NCBI GenBank assembly: GCA_009617715.1
Contig: VTFK01000377.1
Location: 1 to 64,000 of the forward strand
Length of the DNA: 64,000 nt
Reading direction: 5' to 3'
From: Plectrocnemia conspersa
Taxonomy: Eukaryota; Arthropoda; Insecta; Trichoptera; Polycentropodidae
Both the position numbers and the translations under genes were made by a program. Below, in pieces: positions 1 through 12,800 of the stretch. Within the stretch, counting starts at the first letter, position 1; each line of letters opens with the position of its first letter. The notes beneath the pieces were generated by a model that was not told the origin of the DNA, did not search any database, and saw nothing but the letters and a program-made list of their open reading frames with translations.

Positions 1-628
1 AAATAATCTTTCTATAATTTATGATTAAAATTTACCCTATTAGCTTATCGCTTAAATTATGAACTTCGTAGAGTAAACGAAATTGAAATTTGCGGAGCGA
101 AATCCACTGAAGTATTGGCAAATTACCTTATATGGGGTTAAATTAAAATCTTGAAAGATGATTTAATAATTAAATTAATTAAATTCTTAAATAAGCAAGG
201 GCTATTTTCAATATTTTTCCAGTTTCATATTTTTTTGTACAAAAATCATTGCAGGACCTTAAGTTAAGGGGGAAATTTAATATAAAGAAGCGATAAAAAT
301 GTTTCTATTTGCAACACTGACAATAAAAACAATAAAATCGGTTGATCCCCAAAAACAGTTCCAAATTGACATAAAAAGATAGATTCCAAGGTATTAAAAA
401 TAAGACATATTTTCTATAAAACTTATAATGATTAATGAGATTTTTATTTATATTGTATGTTACTGTTTCATAATTTAACGCAATTTATTTTATATTGATA
501 TTAAACTTTTTAAATAAAATATCATTTATTGTGAGATATCTAAACACCATAAAGTTCACAAACTATTTTTATATTGCTGACCACTTATCTCAGCATGGTT
601 TGATAGTGTTGACAATTTAAAAATATAT

Positions 629-719
629 AAAAAAAATAGGCTTTTGATTAAAATAAATGTATTTTAGATTAAAATAAATGTAAAAACATAAAAAATAGGC
701 TTTTGATTAAAATAAATTA
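629..719. repeat. Short tandem duplication, about 57 bp period
   Basis: The block AAAAAATAGGCTTTTGATTA followed by AAATAAAT occurs at about 631-660 and again at about 690-717, with a partial third copy of GATTAAAATAAATGTA between them. It is a local AT-rich duplication with no coding capacity. Confidence 0.7.
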
Positions 720-2333
720 ATAAATGTAATTATAATTGAATTTGTTTGTATACACTGACTCTCGAGAAAAAATAGAGGGTTAAACATTCCCTGCTGAGCG
801 ATTGATTTCTATTACGATTTCTTCTATCGCTATTAAGGATTGCAAATTCAGAGCTGTTATTAATTAAAACCCCAAATATAAATTTAAATAGCTACAAAAA
901 TAAACTAATCATTGGTTATCAGGTAAAATAATAAGTCGGAAATAACAGATACAGTTAGTATTTACAATAAGGTATTATTATTTTTTGGTACCAATAAAAA
1001 TAAATGCTCAATCCCACAAATTTTGGAAGACGACCGTTTCGCTTGGCCAATGATTCGTGTTAATACCGAGTAATGCATAAATTTGGTCTACATCTTTTTT
1101 TTACAAATAAAATAAAACACAAAAAGACAAAGGTTATTTCAACACGCAAGTTTATATTTTACAATAAAGGATATCCCTTAGTCAGCAATGGAAAAGTGTC
1201 GTATAAGGTCTCGCTTCGTCGATTTAGTATTACATTCCCACAAACTCAAACCACTCTAAAGAACACACGTGCATTTCTTACTTCCGATTGCCTAAACGAC
1301 GTCTAGCAGGTGTCACAAGAACAAAGCAACTAAATAAATAAAATGAATGTTTTGTCGTAGTTAAAGTTTTATTGTAAAAGCAAGATCTCAAGATCATCCT
1401 GGATCCTTGCGTTGTCTTTACTAGGCAAAGGAGTCGTGATTGCTATAGCATGCGTTATTAACACACAATGTGGATGCGTTAACATCAAAATCATGACTAG
1501 CAGCTACCAAAATCAAATTCTTAAGAGTCGCCGCATTGGTAAGCACGTTCTGAAAAAATACGAAGGAAGTCTCCATCAGGAAGTTCGCGTGTGACCAAAG
1601 AAGGACACGACACTGCATCGCGATTTATTGTTGCGAACGTTTCAACTTATTTAGGAGAGATGAAAGTCGTGTTTAGGATGAAAGATCGTGAGTGCAGGTA
1701 CTAAAAAATGCGCCAGATGTTCGAGTTTGGCAGGTAAGACGCACGGATTAAATCTATGAGAGGGTGTGCTTTGTATATGATTTAAAAGCATATGTGGTGA
1801 AGGTAGCCAAGGTTCTATTATGTCGTACAAGATTCAGAGAGCTATAAAAAGCGACCAAAATCAATACGTTTCGGCAGGCATATTAAAAAATACTATATAT
1901 AAGAATTTTTTAAGAGTTCGTTTTCGACATTAAAGTTCTTATCGCAGAATAAAAATTACGAATAAATTATGTTGCATCGTGGTATATTGAAAATTGCAAT
2001 TCTAAGAAATAAGTGAGTCACTTGTTCTCTTAATACAGTAAAAAAAAAAAAATTTTAACACAATCAGATTTCGGTGAAAATATATCAGACATTATGTATA
2101 AATCTAAATATGACTGTATGTTACAAAATTGTATGTCAATAATAGTTCAAAAATTATCCTAATTTATATCAAACTTTATAGTAAAATTATAATAACATAA
2201 TTACATATCTAATAGTCATATAGACATTATCTTCATTAAAAATATTAGCTATATTTGCAAAATAAATTAATAAAACAAATATTTTACTAAAAAAAAATAG
2301 ATATTATTATGTATTTGTTAATTAGGTTAACAA

Positions 2334-2400
2334 CAAGGAAAATATTATAATTACTCGGCAAGGAAAATATTATAATTATCAACAAGGAAAATATTATAAT
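2334..2400. repeat. Three-copy tandem repeat, 24-25 bp period
   Basis: CAAGGAAAATATTATAAT appears three times, starting at 2334, 2359 and 2383. Only the short linkers between copies differ. This is a recent minisatellite-like expansion with no sign of function. Confidence 0.85.
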
Positions 2401-4066
2401 CAATCTCGAGTTTTTTAATGTCAAAATAGTGCAATAAATCGTGTTTATGTAAACCAGTGAGTATTTACGATTAATTTTATAAAATTATTGTTCTTATGTG
2501 GACATTGTGAATATTGTGATAGAAAAATCATTACTACTTAATGTATCAGAATTATGGAAGCAAAAAGGCATTATAAGTAATTTTAACCCAAAAGTGGAGC
2601 TAGCAAATTTATGATATATATTACCTACTAATTGAATAAGCAAATTGTCAGTTAGGTTATGATATTTCAGATAACTTTACATATTAAAATAGTTTATTGT
2701 CGGTTAAGTTAACTTTTTGTTTAATTTTCAATGGTTGTAAATAGTACGATTTCAATACTATGGAGATGACACAACGAATAGTGATATTTATTTTTTATTG
2801 TATAATGCAATAATAAAATATAAATGTTCAATGAATCGTAAACGTGAATCATACAATTGAATCATGAATAAGCACACTCATAAATCAAGGTTAAACCAGC
2901 TGTTTTATGATATTTGTAATATCTTATTATCATACGATACTTCTATCTCCGACTCATAAATATAGATTGATTGTATAAAAGTATTAATCTAAATTAGCAT
3001 TTCTATAAGTCTCTGAGTTCCCAAATCAGATTGAGACGACTTTTGAATATGCAAGCTTCTCAACACCAAGACTCCTCCGCATCGAATCGTAATCTACCGA
3101 ATCAAATCCCAAATTATCTTATTGTCAAACGCATAACATGAGAGTTAAATCGGCGTACTTCCTGAACTCAACACAACCACGCGGTGTGATGACCCCTCAG
3201 AGCCTATTGTTACATCCATCAGCATCTTTAAAAGATGTACATCCAGTGAAGCATGAGATCTCATCTATGTATATATTACAACACTTTATTATGATTCACG
3301 CAGAAAAATGTGTCGCGCCTAGAAAACGAACAGGAAAATCGCAAGCGTAATATTAGAGTTTAAATAAGTCGATCATTATCTATGCTTCTACACAAATTAA
3401 CCGCAAAAAATAATGTTTCCGGTATCTATACAGTAATTAGCCGCAAAAATATGGTAAACATGATTAAATGACATTTTTAAAAACAACGTAGTGTAATCAA
3501 GTCGTACGTCAATCATACTCTGATTAAAATAAAATTGTTATTTTTAATTCGCTCATATGAGTGTGGGAATTTATAATAAAATAATGGTTTGGGCAAAAAT
3601 GACACGATACTGTAATGGAGCTTTTCCTATGCTTGAGGCAAATTAATTTTTATAATTAACTTATTATCTGGAATATGTTTTTAGATATTTTGGGGATCGC
3701 GTGATGTGTTTTTTTTTTATAAAAAAAAATGTTTTACTCAAGTTGTTAAAAATGTTTATTTCGATGGCATTTATTAACTTGTATTGAAATAACAAAATTG
3801 CGAGTTTTATGTATTATATAACAATATAAATCCGATTTTACATTGAAAATATTACAAAAAAAATCAGTGCTCTATTTATTTATATATGATATTTAATCAC
3901 GGAACCTTTTTATATTTTTTAGTATTTTATCAGTAGATTACAATTCAAAAAGTTTGTAGGATAAATATATTTACCCTACAATCTTATTAAATTGTTAATT
4001 TTTAATCAAACAAAAAACTTAAAAAATATATAAGGTTTCCGGCTATATTATTATAATATACACTCA

Positions 4067-4410
4067 TCCCTCGATTTACGCGGTATATGCGTTCCAGAAA
4101 ATGTTGTGCAAATTGAAGCCGCGTAAATCGAGACATATATCGAAATAAAACGATCGAATAGTATTCAAATGTACTTTTTAACGTTTATTTAACTTATAAA
4201 ATAAACCATCAAAATATTCAGCTACACGCATGCACTCCGAAAAGCAACTCAAGACACACTGCATGGGCAGTGGAAGAGGTTCCAGATGTAGGAATATCCA
4301 TGCGTATGTCCATCGTCGCGATACACGTGTGGTACCAAATATGTGTGATTTTGACTACTCAAAAAAATATTTTTCTTAACCGCGTAAAACGAGTATCACG
4401 TAAATCAAAA
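4067..4410. mobile_element. Non-autonomous DNA transposon (pogo/Tigger-style MITE), degenerate
   Basis: The left end reads CTCATCCCTCGATTTACGCGG and is followed at 4121-4133 by a second copy of the CGCGTAAATCGAG word. The right end at 4380-4405 carries CGCGTAAAACGAG and CACGTAAATC in the inverse sense, so the termini are imperfect inverted repeats built on the word TCGNTTTACGCGG. Such termini are typical of short pogo/Tigger-type elements; that family assignment is from memory of the motif, not a search. The interior has no transposase. Exact ends and target duplication are uncertain. Confidence 0.5.
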
Positions 4411-7400
4411 AATAAAATAAATTTGAAATTCAACAATAAAACGATATTCCGTAAAGTTTTATTCTAGCATGAGCTATTATTCCAACCGATGGCTGAACAG
4501 ATTGACATTATCTATATAGTATATTTAATTTTATGTGTGTATGCCCTGTTATATTATTTTTTTAACTCGTGTTTATTTTTTACCCTCAAAAGAGTACCCT
4601 TTTTCCCACTCTCCTTATATTATTTTGTAAGAAGAAATCCAATATACATAGCTATGTATTTATTTGAAACAGAATTACATTATTAGATCTTAGCTGCTAC
4701 TACTATTCCCTTACTGACGTAGACAATCACTTCGTATGTGGCCCTGCATCCCCTACAACTATTTGACAGGTATTGATATTGTCGTGTTGCACAATATTAT
4801 TTTTTGTCAGACAAATGACATTTGTCAGACAACTGACAGGAAGCGAATATAATTACATTTAAAAAAACAATGCTCCAAATACAACAGTTTCGAAGATGAG
4901 ATATTTCGTGGTAGGCGTAAACTGTCAATGTGTAAAAAAGACAAGATACGAAAAATATTTGAGAATGAAAATTGTGGTTATAAACAGCAGGTATTTTTAA
5001 CCTATAGTATACTACGCTTTTGTAAAAATAAGCTAATTGTAGTATTTAATTTCTGGATCGAGAAATTATTATACACATATTTCAACATTCTATGAAATGA
5101 CAGGTTTTATTATTAATAAGCCTTTTTATAAAATTTAGCAAATAATAAATAAAACCTGTTACTAATCGTTATCATATATCATTTTAACCTAACGACATTA
5201 AATTTTAAACATAATTTTCCCGTAGAAACTAACAAAGTAACAAAGGTACCTTGCTAAATAAAAACACTAGAGTAATCGTCATTTAGGAACACCCAAGGTG
5301 ACTGAACTTAAAATGGCCACTCAGACAATAGAAAAACATTAGCGTTAATTACCGTAACAAAATACACCAAGTATCTTTATTTATTTTTGATTTTCGAATC
5401 ATGCCTAAAAAAATTGGCATTCTAATGAACCGAATAGTATGTTATACGTATTCTATTGTCGACATTCAGGAAGCGACCACAATGGTTTCGCTTATAAAGA
5501 GTCACCCGGAAGACACACTATTGCTTTAAAGAAGGGTTAAACAGTGATTGGTATAAATAAGCCTTTAATCCTATCCATCTAAGCAAACGTATAAAAGATT
5601 CGACTCCAATTTACTCGCTCGACACACAGGACTTACATAACTAGCATCAAAAGCTGACTCATGCATTTCGAAAGGCATCAACGAGGACTCATCTCCATTC
5701 GACACCGCCGCCTGAATTTTATCTGTACATCGGTATAATTTATATTTCTATAATAAAACTGTTTATGAAACAGTTATTCCGAGTTCTAACTGGCCGAATA
5801 AGTCACACCGCACGGCATATAAACCCGAAATATATTTTTTATAATATAATAAATATTTTAATGATATCTCTGTATTGCCAATCAATTACAAGTAGCCTTA
5901 AATTATTCATTAGAATGGAAAGAGGCTTTTTTTCAAAATTTTATAAGAGATCGATATTTTAGTTACATCGCTCCATGTATGTATGTCTATTTTGTTGAAT
6001 TTTATAGTACCTCTCAAATACATATCGATCAAACAACACTTTAGCGCAATAAAACACCAATAGCCTACAAGCATTCGTTTCTATTTGGTAACAACAATAT
6101 AAACCTAATAAAAAGTTTGAACGTAAATAATGTTATACAGGAAAAAATCATAAAACAGTCAATACTAAACGGTGGCTATTTCGGAGAAAAATAAATAAAC
6201 AATCCAAACTCTTTTTGGTCGGATGTTTATGTAGAAGCACTTCTAAAATAACATGTTGAGTGCTTTAGACAATATTTGATGACTTTTAACGAATAAAGGT
6301 TGTGCATATACAAATAAAGTATATATTTTTTTAAACAAATTTTCATATATATTATATAATAATTAATCGAATTGTTCAGTTTTGCAGCAAACAGAGTCTG
6401 AGTCATGAGCCAAATCTGATTATTTCGTATGTTGTATGTATGTAGTGCATAATGGAATTTGTAACCAAACAGGAAACGTGGTTTGGAATTAATTAGGGGG
6501 TGCGGAAGCACAGTTCTTGACGCAAACACAGAAGGTGTCATTTCAGGGGTTATTCTGGCGCGTAACTGATAAATTTTTGTATTAAAAATTGACATTAAAA
6601 TAATATTTTTTCATATGGATTTAATTTTGTACATTATTAATTTCACGCTGCGGTAAAATGACGTTTATTTTTATGACTCAGCTTAATAAATATAATTATT
6701 AAACACCATGTACGCAAAATTAAATATAAAAAAGCATAGTGAATCAGACTTATGTACATATATTTATTAAATATGTTGTGAAGCAAGAATTATATTATAC
6801 CTAATCTACCACCGCGGAAATTCTTAAAATTGTATGACATATTTCCATTCTATTAATCAACTTGCGATCTAAATAATATAAAAATCAAAAACAACATTAC
6901 ATCATATTTAAGAATACTAAATTCTGAATATTTACATAATTTCTAGTTAACATAAAATGTAATAATGACATTTACATTCGTTACAAAACCGTTACGCACT
7001 TAATACACATCATACAATGAATTCACATCACAAAATATTCAATCATCAATATTCAAGGCGACGATCATCACCTTTAAAGTTCATATGCATATTTCTCGTT
7101 TTTCTTATCATTTATCATATGTATATACAATCAAAAACACAACATATATTTATATATTATACTAATTCAATTAATTGCAAAAATTTTATAAATATGCCCC
7201 TATCAATTTAGCAATTTTTAACAATTCGCGATACACGCTGTTAAGTGTCTAAATTACTCTTTTAGCCACAGCTTCAACCAGCAATTTGATATCCGAAACA
7301 AGTACGAACAGTGAACTCTATATAGAGAGAAAACTATACAGAAACCATATCCGCCATAGACCACGGACATCGTGACGCGAATGCATAATTGATTATTATC

Positions 7401-9200
7401 AAATGCATATCCAGTAGGGTTCGGAGAGTTTAGGTCATAATTATTATTGAATTTTACCAATATCGTTAGTTAAATGTTAACATGTATTACCGGCTGTTTA
7501 TAAAGATAGCATAGACGTTTCAATTTGCGATACTGTATTAAATTTGAGATCGTCTAAGATAAGATATCAAAATAAGTAGTACGATGTGTCAAGTGTACAA
7601 TCGTTATCGAACGAAATATTTTTAACGACTGAAAGTTAATTCTGACCATGCGATGATACATTTTTTATCAACTAGAGTGAATCATAATTAATTAATTAGA
7701 CGGGTACATAAGTGTATGTATGGTTATATAGTATGTACATATGTATGTTAAAGTGACAATATATTCTCAAATAAATTCTTCATTAAAAGTAAGTTTCATT
7801 TATGTTTATTCTGTGCATTTTTAAATATGCCATTCCACTTAAATACAAACTACAGTAAACCTGAAATTATTAATTGACAAATAAAACTATTTTTAATCGC
7901 AAAATATTAAAGCATAATGCATTGCTTTATATATTGTGATAGATTAGATAATTTTAATTAATATAGTTTTACATTAAAATATGCAATAACTTTATATAAT
8001 ATATACTATAAATTACATACATACTATGTGTAGTTATTGAAACACAATGTGGGATTTCCGCAGCACACTAGATTTTTTCTTTAACAAAAAATACGCAAAT
8101 AAAAAAATGACCCAGCTGCACGGTGACATAATACATAAGGATTGAAAGCTATATTATAAAACATATTTTATCTGGTGTTGTTACAATATCTAATCGTATA
8201 TTAATTGACCCGTTATAACTAATTCGTCTATCCACTTTTATGAAACATTTAAAAATAAAAGCTACCCGTTACGCGTAGCTGAAAACAATTCGTAAAATAC
8301 TGTGCAATTTTTAAATTTGTTCCCAAATATTTCACATTTTCTACTTTAAAAAATCCATATTAAAAATCTAAGTTTGATTTTTAACGATTACGATATAGTG
8401 TATTAGAGATCGAATGCACATTGAATTTCCACAAGAAATTGGTGCATAAATTTAATTCACAATCCAAAACAATGGCTGCTTCTATAGATAGCGATATACC
8501 TACGCATTTCTGATTTGACTGATATGGATTGTGTGACATAATCCCTTTAACTGGCGATATGTGATTTTTTATGAATTTATTAAGTCAATAATAAAATCAA
8601 ATACATATACATACTATATTTATCCAAATGCTAAAATACCTAGGTAGGCGGTCAATATATAGAAACGCGATGGAATAATGCAAACATTATGCTAGAACGT
8701 TTGTCTGATCAAAATAATGCTGTAAGTATTATATGAGATGACACTCATGAAACACGTAAGATAAAAACATTTTTATATATTATTTTGCAACCTGGCACTC
8801 GTAAGCCCAATGCATTACAACGGGATGAGTTAATCAGACGTAATGGATACCTACAAGTAAGTATTAACCACCAGACTTTCAGTCTGGGAATCGGTGATAT
8901 CTACATAATTATGAATTATTATGTGTATTATAATTTATAAGATATCACTTTGCAGCTAGGCCCGTTTTTTATTAATAAATAAAAATTCGAGTCTACTGCT
9001 TTGGCTCGAACCCACGACCTTTAAGTTACCAGTCAATGACTTGACGGTATTCCGACATTTATTATCTTTTGGTTTCCTTTAATAAAAAATAACTCTCATA
9101 CAATTAAATGTTGATGAGATTGACAACAGCAGGAACTACAAATCCTAGCGGTCATCCTCCATCAGAATCAACTGCTGTCTATATATATATAAATATGCAC
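4411..9200. other. Intergenic or intronic AT-rich DNA
   Basis: No gene is supported. A 5440-5807 segment starts TGT, ends ACA, and has TATAAAAG at 5590 and AATAAA at 5752, which resembles a solo LTR, but it has no matching flanking duplication. The 122-codon open frame at 6227-6595 (minus) shows no recognised domain or splice signals. A perfect small hairpin, CCAGACT-TTC-AGTCTGG, lies at 8871-8887. Confidence 0.45.
8970..9050 (-). repeat. Probable tRNA-derived SINE fragment
   Basis: On the minus strand the segment contains GGTCGTGGGTTCGAGCC, which matches the T-arm/B-box region of a tRNA (closest in memory to tRNA-Lys), preceded by an anticodon-arm-like GACTGGTAACTT. The acceptor stem is missing and the downstream sequence is AT-rich, so this is not an intact tRNA. 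A SINE head is the simplest reading. A decayed tRNA pseudogene is the alternative. Confidence 0.45.
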
Positions 9201-9203
9201 ATA

Positions 9204-9848
9204 TTAACACTTTACAGGCAGCTAAAATTCGAATGTTAATTTAAAAATGAGCCATCATGTTTTATGAATATATCATATATTAACTCTTTCGTAAAATCAC
9301 TATAACTTTTGATAAATGAACGGACTATTTGTCACAAGGCAACTGCTCACACGAAAATTGCTCACATGGACTATTGCTCACACGAACATTGATGGCAATG
9401 CAACTGCTCACGCGAAAATTGAACATGACAATTGCTCATACGAATATTCCTCACAAGGAATATCACCCACATGAAACATTCTTCCCTATTTTGTGTTTGA
9501 TGCTCATTCGAATGACCGCTATGGCAAAAATTTAATAAATATAAAAATTTTGCTCAGGATAAAACGTTTCGAAACTTTTCTGAACTCTGTTTTAGTTGCG
9601 ACATTATATTATATGAAAATTATTAATCGCACAAATATGTTGTAAAAGTAAGTAAATCAAAATAGCAAGTTTCGAAATGCTACATAACCCATTTTTTAAT
9701 TAATTTAACAAATCATTAAACAGTATTTCCTTGTATTTTTGTTTTATATAAAAAAATAATAATTAAATCAAATAAGTTTTTATAATTACTAGCTCTATCT
9801 TAATTTTGTAATGACGCATATTTGAGTCATCGGCATGTAAAGTGTTAA
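9204..9848. mobile_element. piggyBac-like MITE with TTAA ends
   Basis: The left end at 9204 reads TTAACACTTTACAGGCAG. The reverse complement of the right end at 9848 reads TTAACACTTTACATGCCG. The first 13 bases are identical and both ends begin with TTAA, the target duplication specific to piggyBac-superfamily elements. The 645 bp interior has no transposase; it contains a degenerate tandem array built on TTGCTCACACGAA. It is therefore a non-autonomous element that would need a transposase supplied in trans. Confidence 0.72.
9338..9482 (+). repeat. Degenerate tandem array inside the piggyBac-like MITE
   Basis: Copies of a unit close to AACTGCTCACACGAAAATTG recur at irregular 17-30 bp spacing: TGCTCACACGAA, TGCTCACATGGA, TGCTCACACGAA, TGCTCACGCGAA, TGCTCATACGAA and a last weak TCACCCACATGAA. 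The array gives rise to a spurious open frame at 9329-9535. Internal tandem arrays are common in MITEs and may serve as subterminal transposase-binding sites, but that role is inference. Confidence 0.7.
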
Positions 9849-12800
9849 GAATAGTTTGTATTTGCATCGTACTCAGAAAAGGCTTGATTTCACTTTCGGT
9901 TTCGACAGAAACTGAAATACAATATTTTATTCGGTTTCGGGTGAAAATTAAGAAGGCGGTTTAGGCCGGTCTCTAATTAGATGTATATCCTCTAATTAGC
10001 ATTATAATCAATAATAAAAGTGCAATTTTATTTAATAGAGATGTTATTTTATTTCAAATATAAAACGAAATCTATAACACGAAATCATTATTAAAATTAA
10101 AAAGTCAGTGGCCGTGACATTTTTAATGCCGTTTTTTTCGACACTGAAAGTTTTATGTTTCAAATAATATTCGCATGACTAACTTACACTCCTAGTGTAT
10201 ATATTATACAAAAACTACCTAAAGCTGCAAAAAATAAATCATCACGTTGCAGACAACATGCGATTTTCCAGTGCGAGTTTGTGTTTAATAAGTGCATTGG
10301 CAGTGCAACTTTAGGCATTTCGCCAAAATGCCGATTCGCACACTGTATACCAAACTAGTTTAGTATTTACTGGAATAAAGACTAATCGAAATACGGTGAA
10401 ATGCGGAAGGATATACGATTAGTCTGAAAGCGACCGAGCTTTCTGAGATTCCAAAAGTATTTTCGTACAGCAGCATGCTCTTGAACTAGTGGAATATCCG
10501 AAAGAAATAACTCTCTCCCTCTTTTTTCTTTTTCTCTGGAAATCGTCGAGAATCCTGAACGGTTTAAAATGAGAATATTTTCTAAATACAAAATATTTGG
10601 TTTCATTTTGTACTGCAGCAAACCGTCTGGCTGTCTCGTCCGACTGCGTTTAGTTACACAACCATAATAATATAGTATCGATTTTAACGCAGCGCTCTTC
10701 TCGTATTTCAACGATGAATGAAACATTAAAATAATGTCTGAGGTTTTTGGTTTGTTCGTTATAATATATTTTAAAAAGAGTTTGATACCTTGTTTAATAT
10801 GTGTTTCCTTAGATATAAATATTAAAAATATAGAATACTTTATTTATATATTTTTGATAGATAAACTTAACTTAAATGCAACTTTTTCTAGTATATTTAG
10901 TATAATTTATACTATCTATGAATAGGAAAATAGTAAACGAAAAAATATTGTTCTAAACTCTATTCATCTATTGATCGCAATCGCGAATTTACTGTAATAC
11001 TTGTCATTATCAACTGCGTTCCATCGCCGTACAAGAGCACTTAAAGACAATTCATTATTAAAGTAGAATCCAAAATAAGTTGATAAGCAAAACTAAACAT
11101 ATTTATAATTAATCGTTTTTTGTTGTGGTATAAATAACGGATTTTTATATATATACTCGTAGTATTATAATTTATAAATCAACATTAAGAACATTGTCCC
11201 TCTAGTTATAGTTTTATCTTTCGTTATCAGAAATTGAACTATTATATGACAATCTTTAATCTAAACAAACAACCAAAATTAACCTTAAAGAAACTAATGA
11301 TGTAATATTGTAAGCAAAAAGCTGTTTTATATTTCACACAATTAATTTTAAAAGCTGTGGATCTATTGAAAAAATACTTTAAAATGAACATTTTACCATA
11401 TATTACAGTGTTTTTTCTTAAACTATATTTATAATTGAATTAATTTTACAATAATAATTAATTTTGTTACTACTAATCATACTTTGCAATCAAAACTCTA
11501 TAATGTAAGGGTGAATATAAGAACTATATTAATACCGTAATCTGTACATATCGTCTCCAATTATTTGTATTAAAATGGGATTTGATTTTTAATTTTAATA
11601 ATTATCTGAGTACTTAGAATGTGTGCCAGTTGCAATTGCTAAGCTAATGAAAGGTAAATCAGCTACTAGCTATCCAGTTCTTAAGCTTCCTGAATCCAAG
11701 TGAGGTAGCACAGCATAAAAAAAGCCTTAATGTTGTAGACAAATTATTATATTGTGCAATACAACAAAATTGGTTGAGAAGATATTAAACACATATAAGA
11801 TTTCATCAACAACTGCAACAATGAAATGCGATAATCTGTTTATAATCAGAATCTTGTTGATTCATATCAATTTATTTTTTCGATTCAAGCGACATTAAAT
11901 GCCGTAGTTATGCCAATAAGTAAGTTACAATGTGATGGATGCTTTTCTTAAGGTCAATATTATATTGCAATGTGTTAGCATAAAAGCATATATGATCAAA
12001 TGTCGAAGGACAATGAGAACAAAACATTATTGAATGTTTTTAACCATCAATACTCGGAACTCCAGAAGCTCATAAATCCCACTTAACAGACAAAATCGCT
12101 CAATACCTAGTAGATTGCATAGAAAACCTTTTGCAGACAATTTGATTGCGGGCGATAGCCTTTGATCCCAAGACTCGAATTAAATCGCGTCTGCCGCTGT
12201 CGTTCGATTAATGTATATAATATAGTTGAACACACTGTGTAATTGGCTCTACTCTCCCGTGGAAAGAATCTTCAATATCCCATCTCAAAATGGGTTATCT
12301 GCCTCCTCTCGCGTCTTGTGCTATATTTAGACCCACTCCCCTTTTTGTTTTCAGCGAGGACGCACCGGCTCCCATCTTCGAATTGAACGTCACTTCAATC
12401 AACGGTGGAAAAAATATCAAACAATCAGTGATAAGATCGTAAACATTTCAACTGCGGCGAACCACAGCGCGATCCGGTGTCAATTTATTGCCATGCCACT
12501 TTCGTTTCAGCTCAATTGATACATGAAGTAATCAATTCTGGAATGAAAAAGCAAGAGACCAAATATACAAACCACTTAAAGGAATAGGTATAAAATCTAG
12601 TGTGTGAAATTGGATCTATTAAATCAACTAAAATATTTTTGCTAAAAAGATAATAAATAGTACATTTATTTTAGTTTAATTCTAGTTCGTAATAACGCAA
12701 CGTAAAACCACTATGTAGTTGAAGCAACGTATAGCTGATACATTATCTTAGCACAAGAGTCGGACCTCAGCTTTGACATCACATGACAGGTACGATACAA

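Larger units (their letters stand above)
1..4060. other. Gene-poor AT-rich spacer or intron
   Basis: I see no supportable gene here. The short open frames at 1073-1306, 1412-1594 and 3138-3350 lack splice context, family similarity and codon bias. What can be seen are two small tandem repeats (listed separately) and two stretches of more balanced base composition at about 1380-1860 and 3020-3360, which may be old transposon or exon remnants that I cannot identify. The block could be an intron or downstream region of the minus-strand gene that starts near 21.6 kb, but that is inference. Confidence 0.5.

Noticed and set aside
5440..5807. Solo LTR (TGT...ACA, TATA box, AATAAA)
   Set aside because: No flanking target duplication and no second copy seen; TGT/ACA borders are easy to find by chance, so it is mentioned only as a possibility.
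6227..6595. 122-codon minus-strand frame
   Set aside because: AT-driven composition, no recognisable domain and no splice context; likely a chance frame.
8970..9050. Intact tRNA gene on the minus strand
   Set aside because: B box and part of the anticodon arm are present, but no acceptor stem or complete cloverleaf; better explained as a SINE.
10382..10726. 114-codon minus-strand frame
   Set aside because: No similarity to known families and no supporting start or splice signals; basic and Ser-rich by chance.
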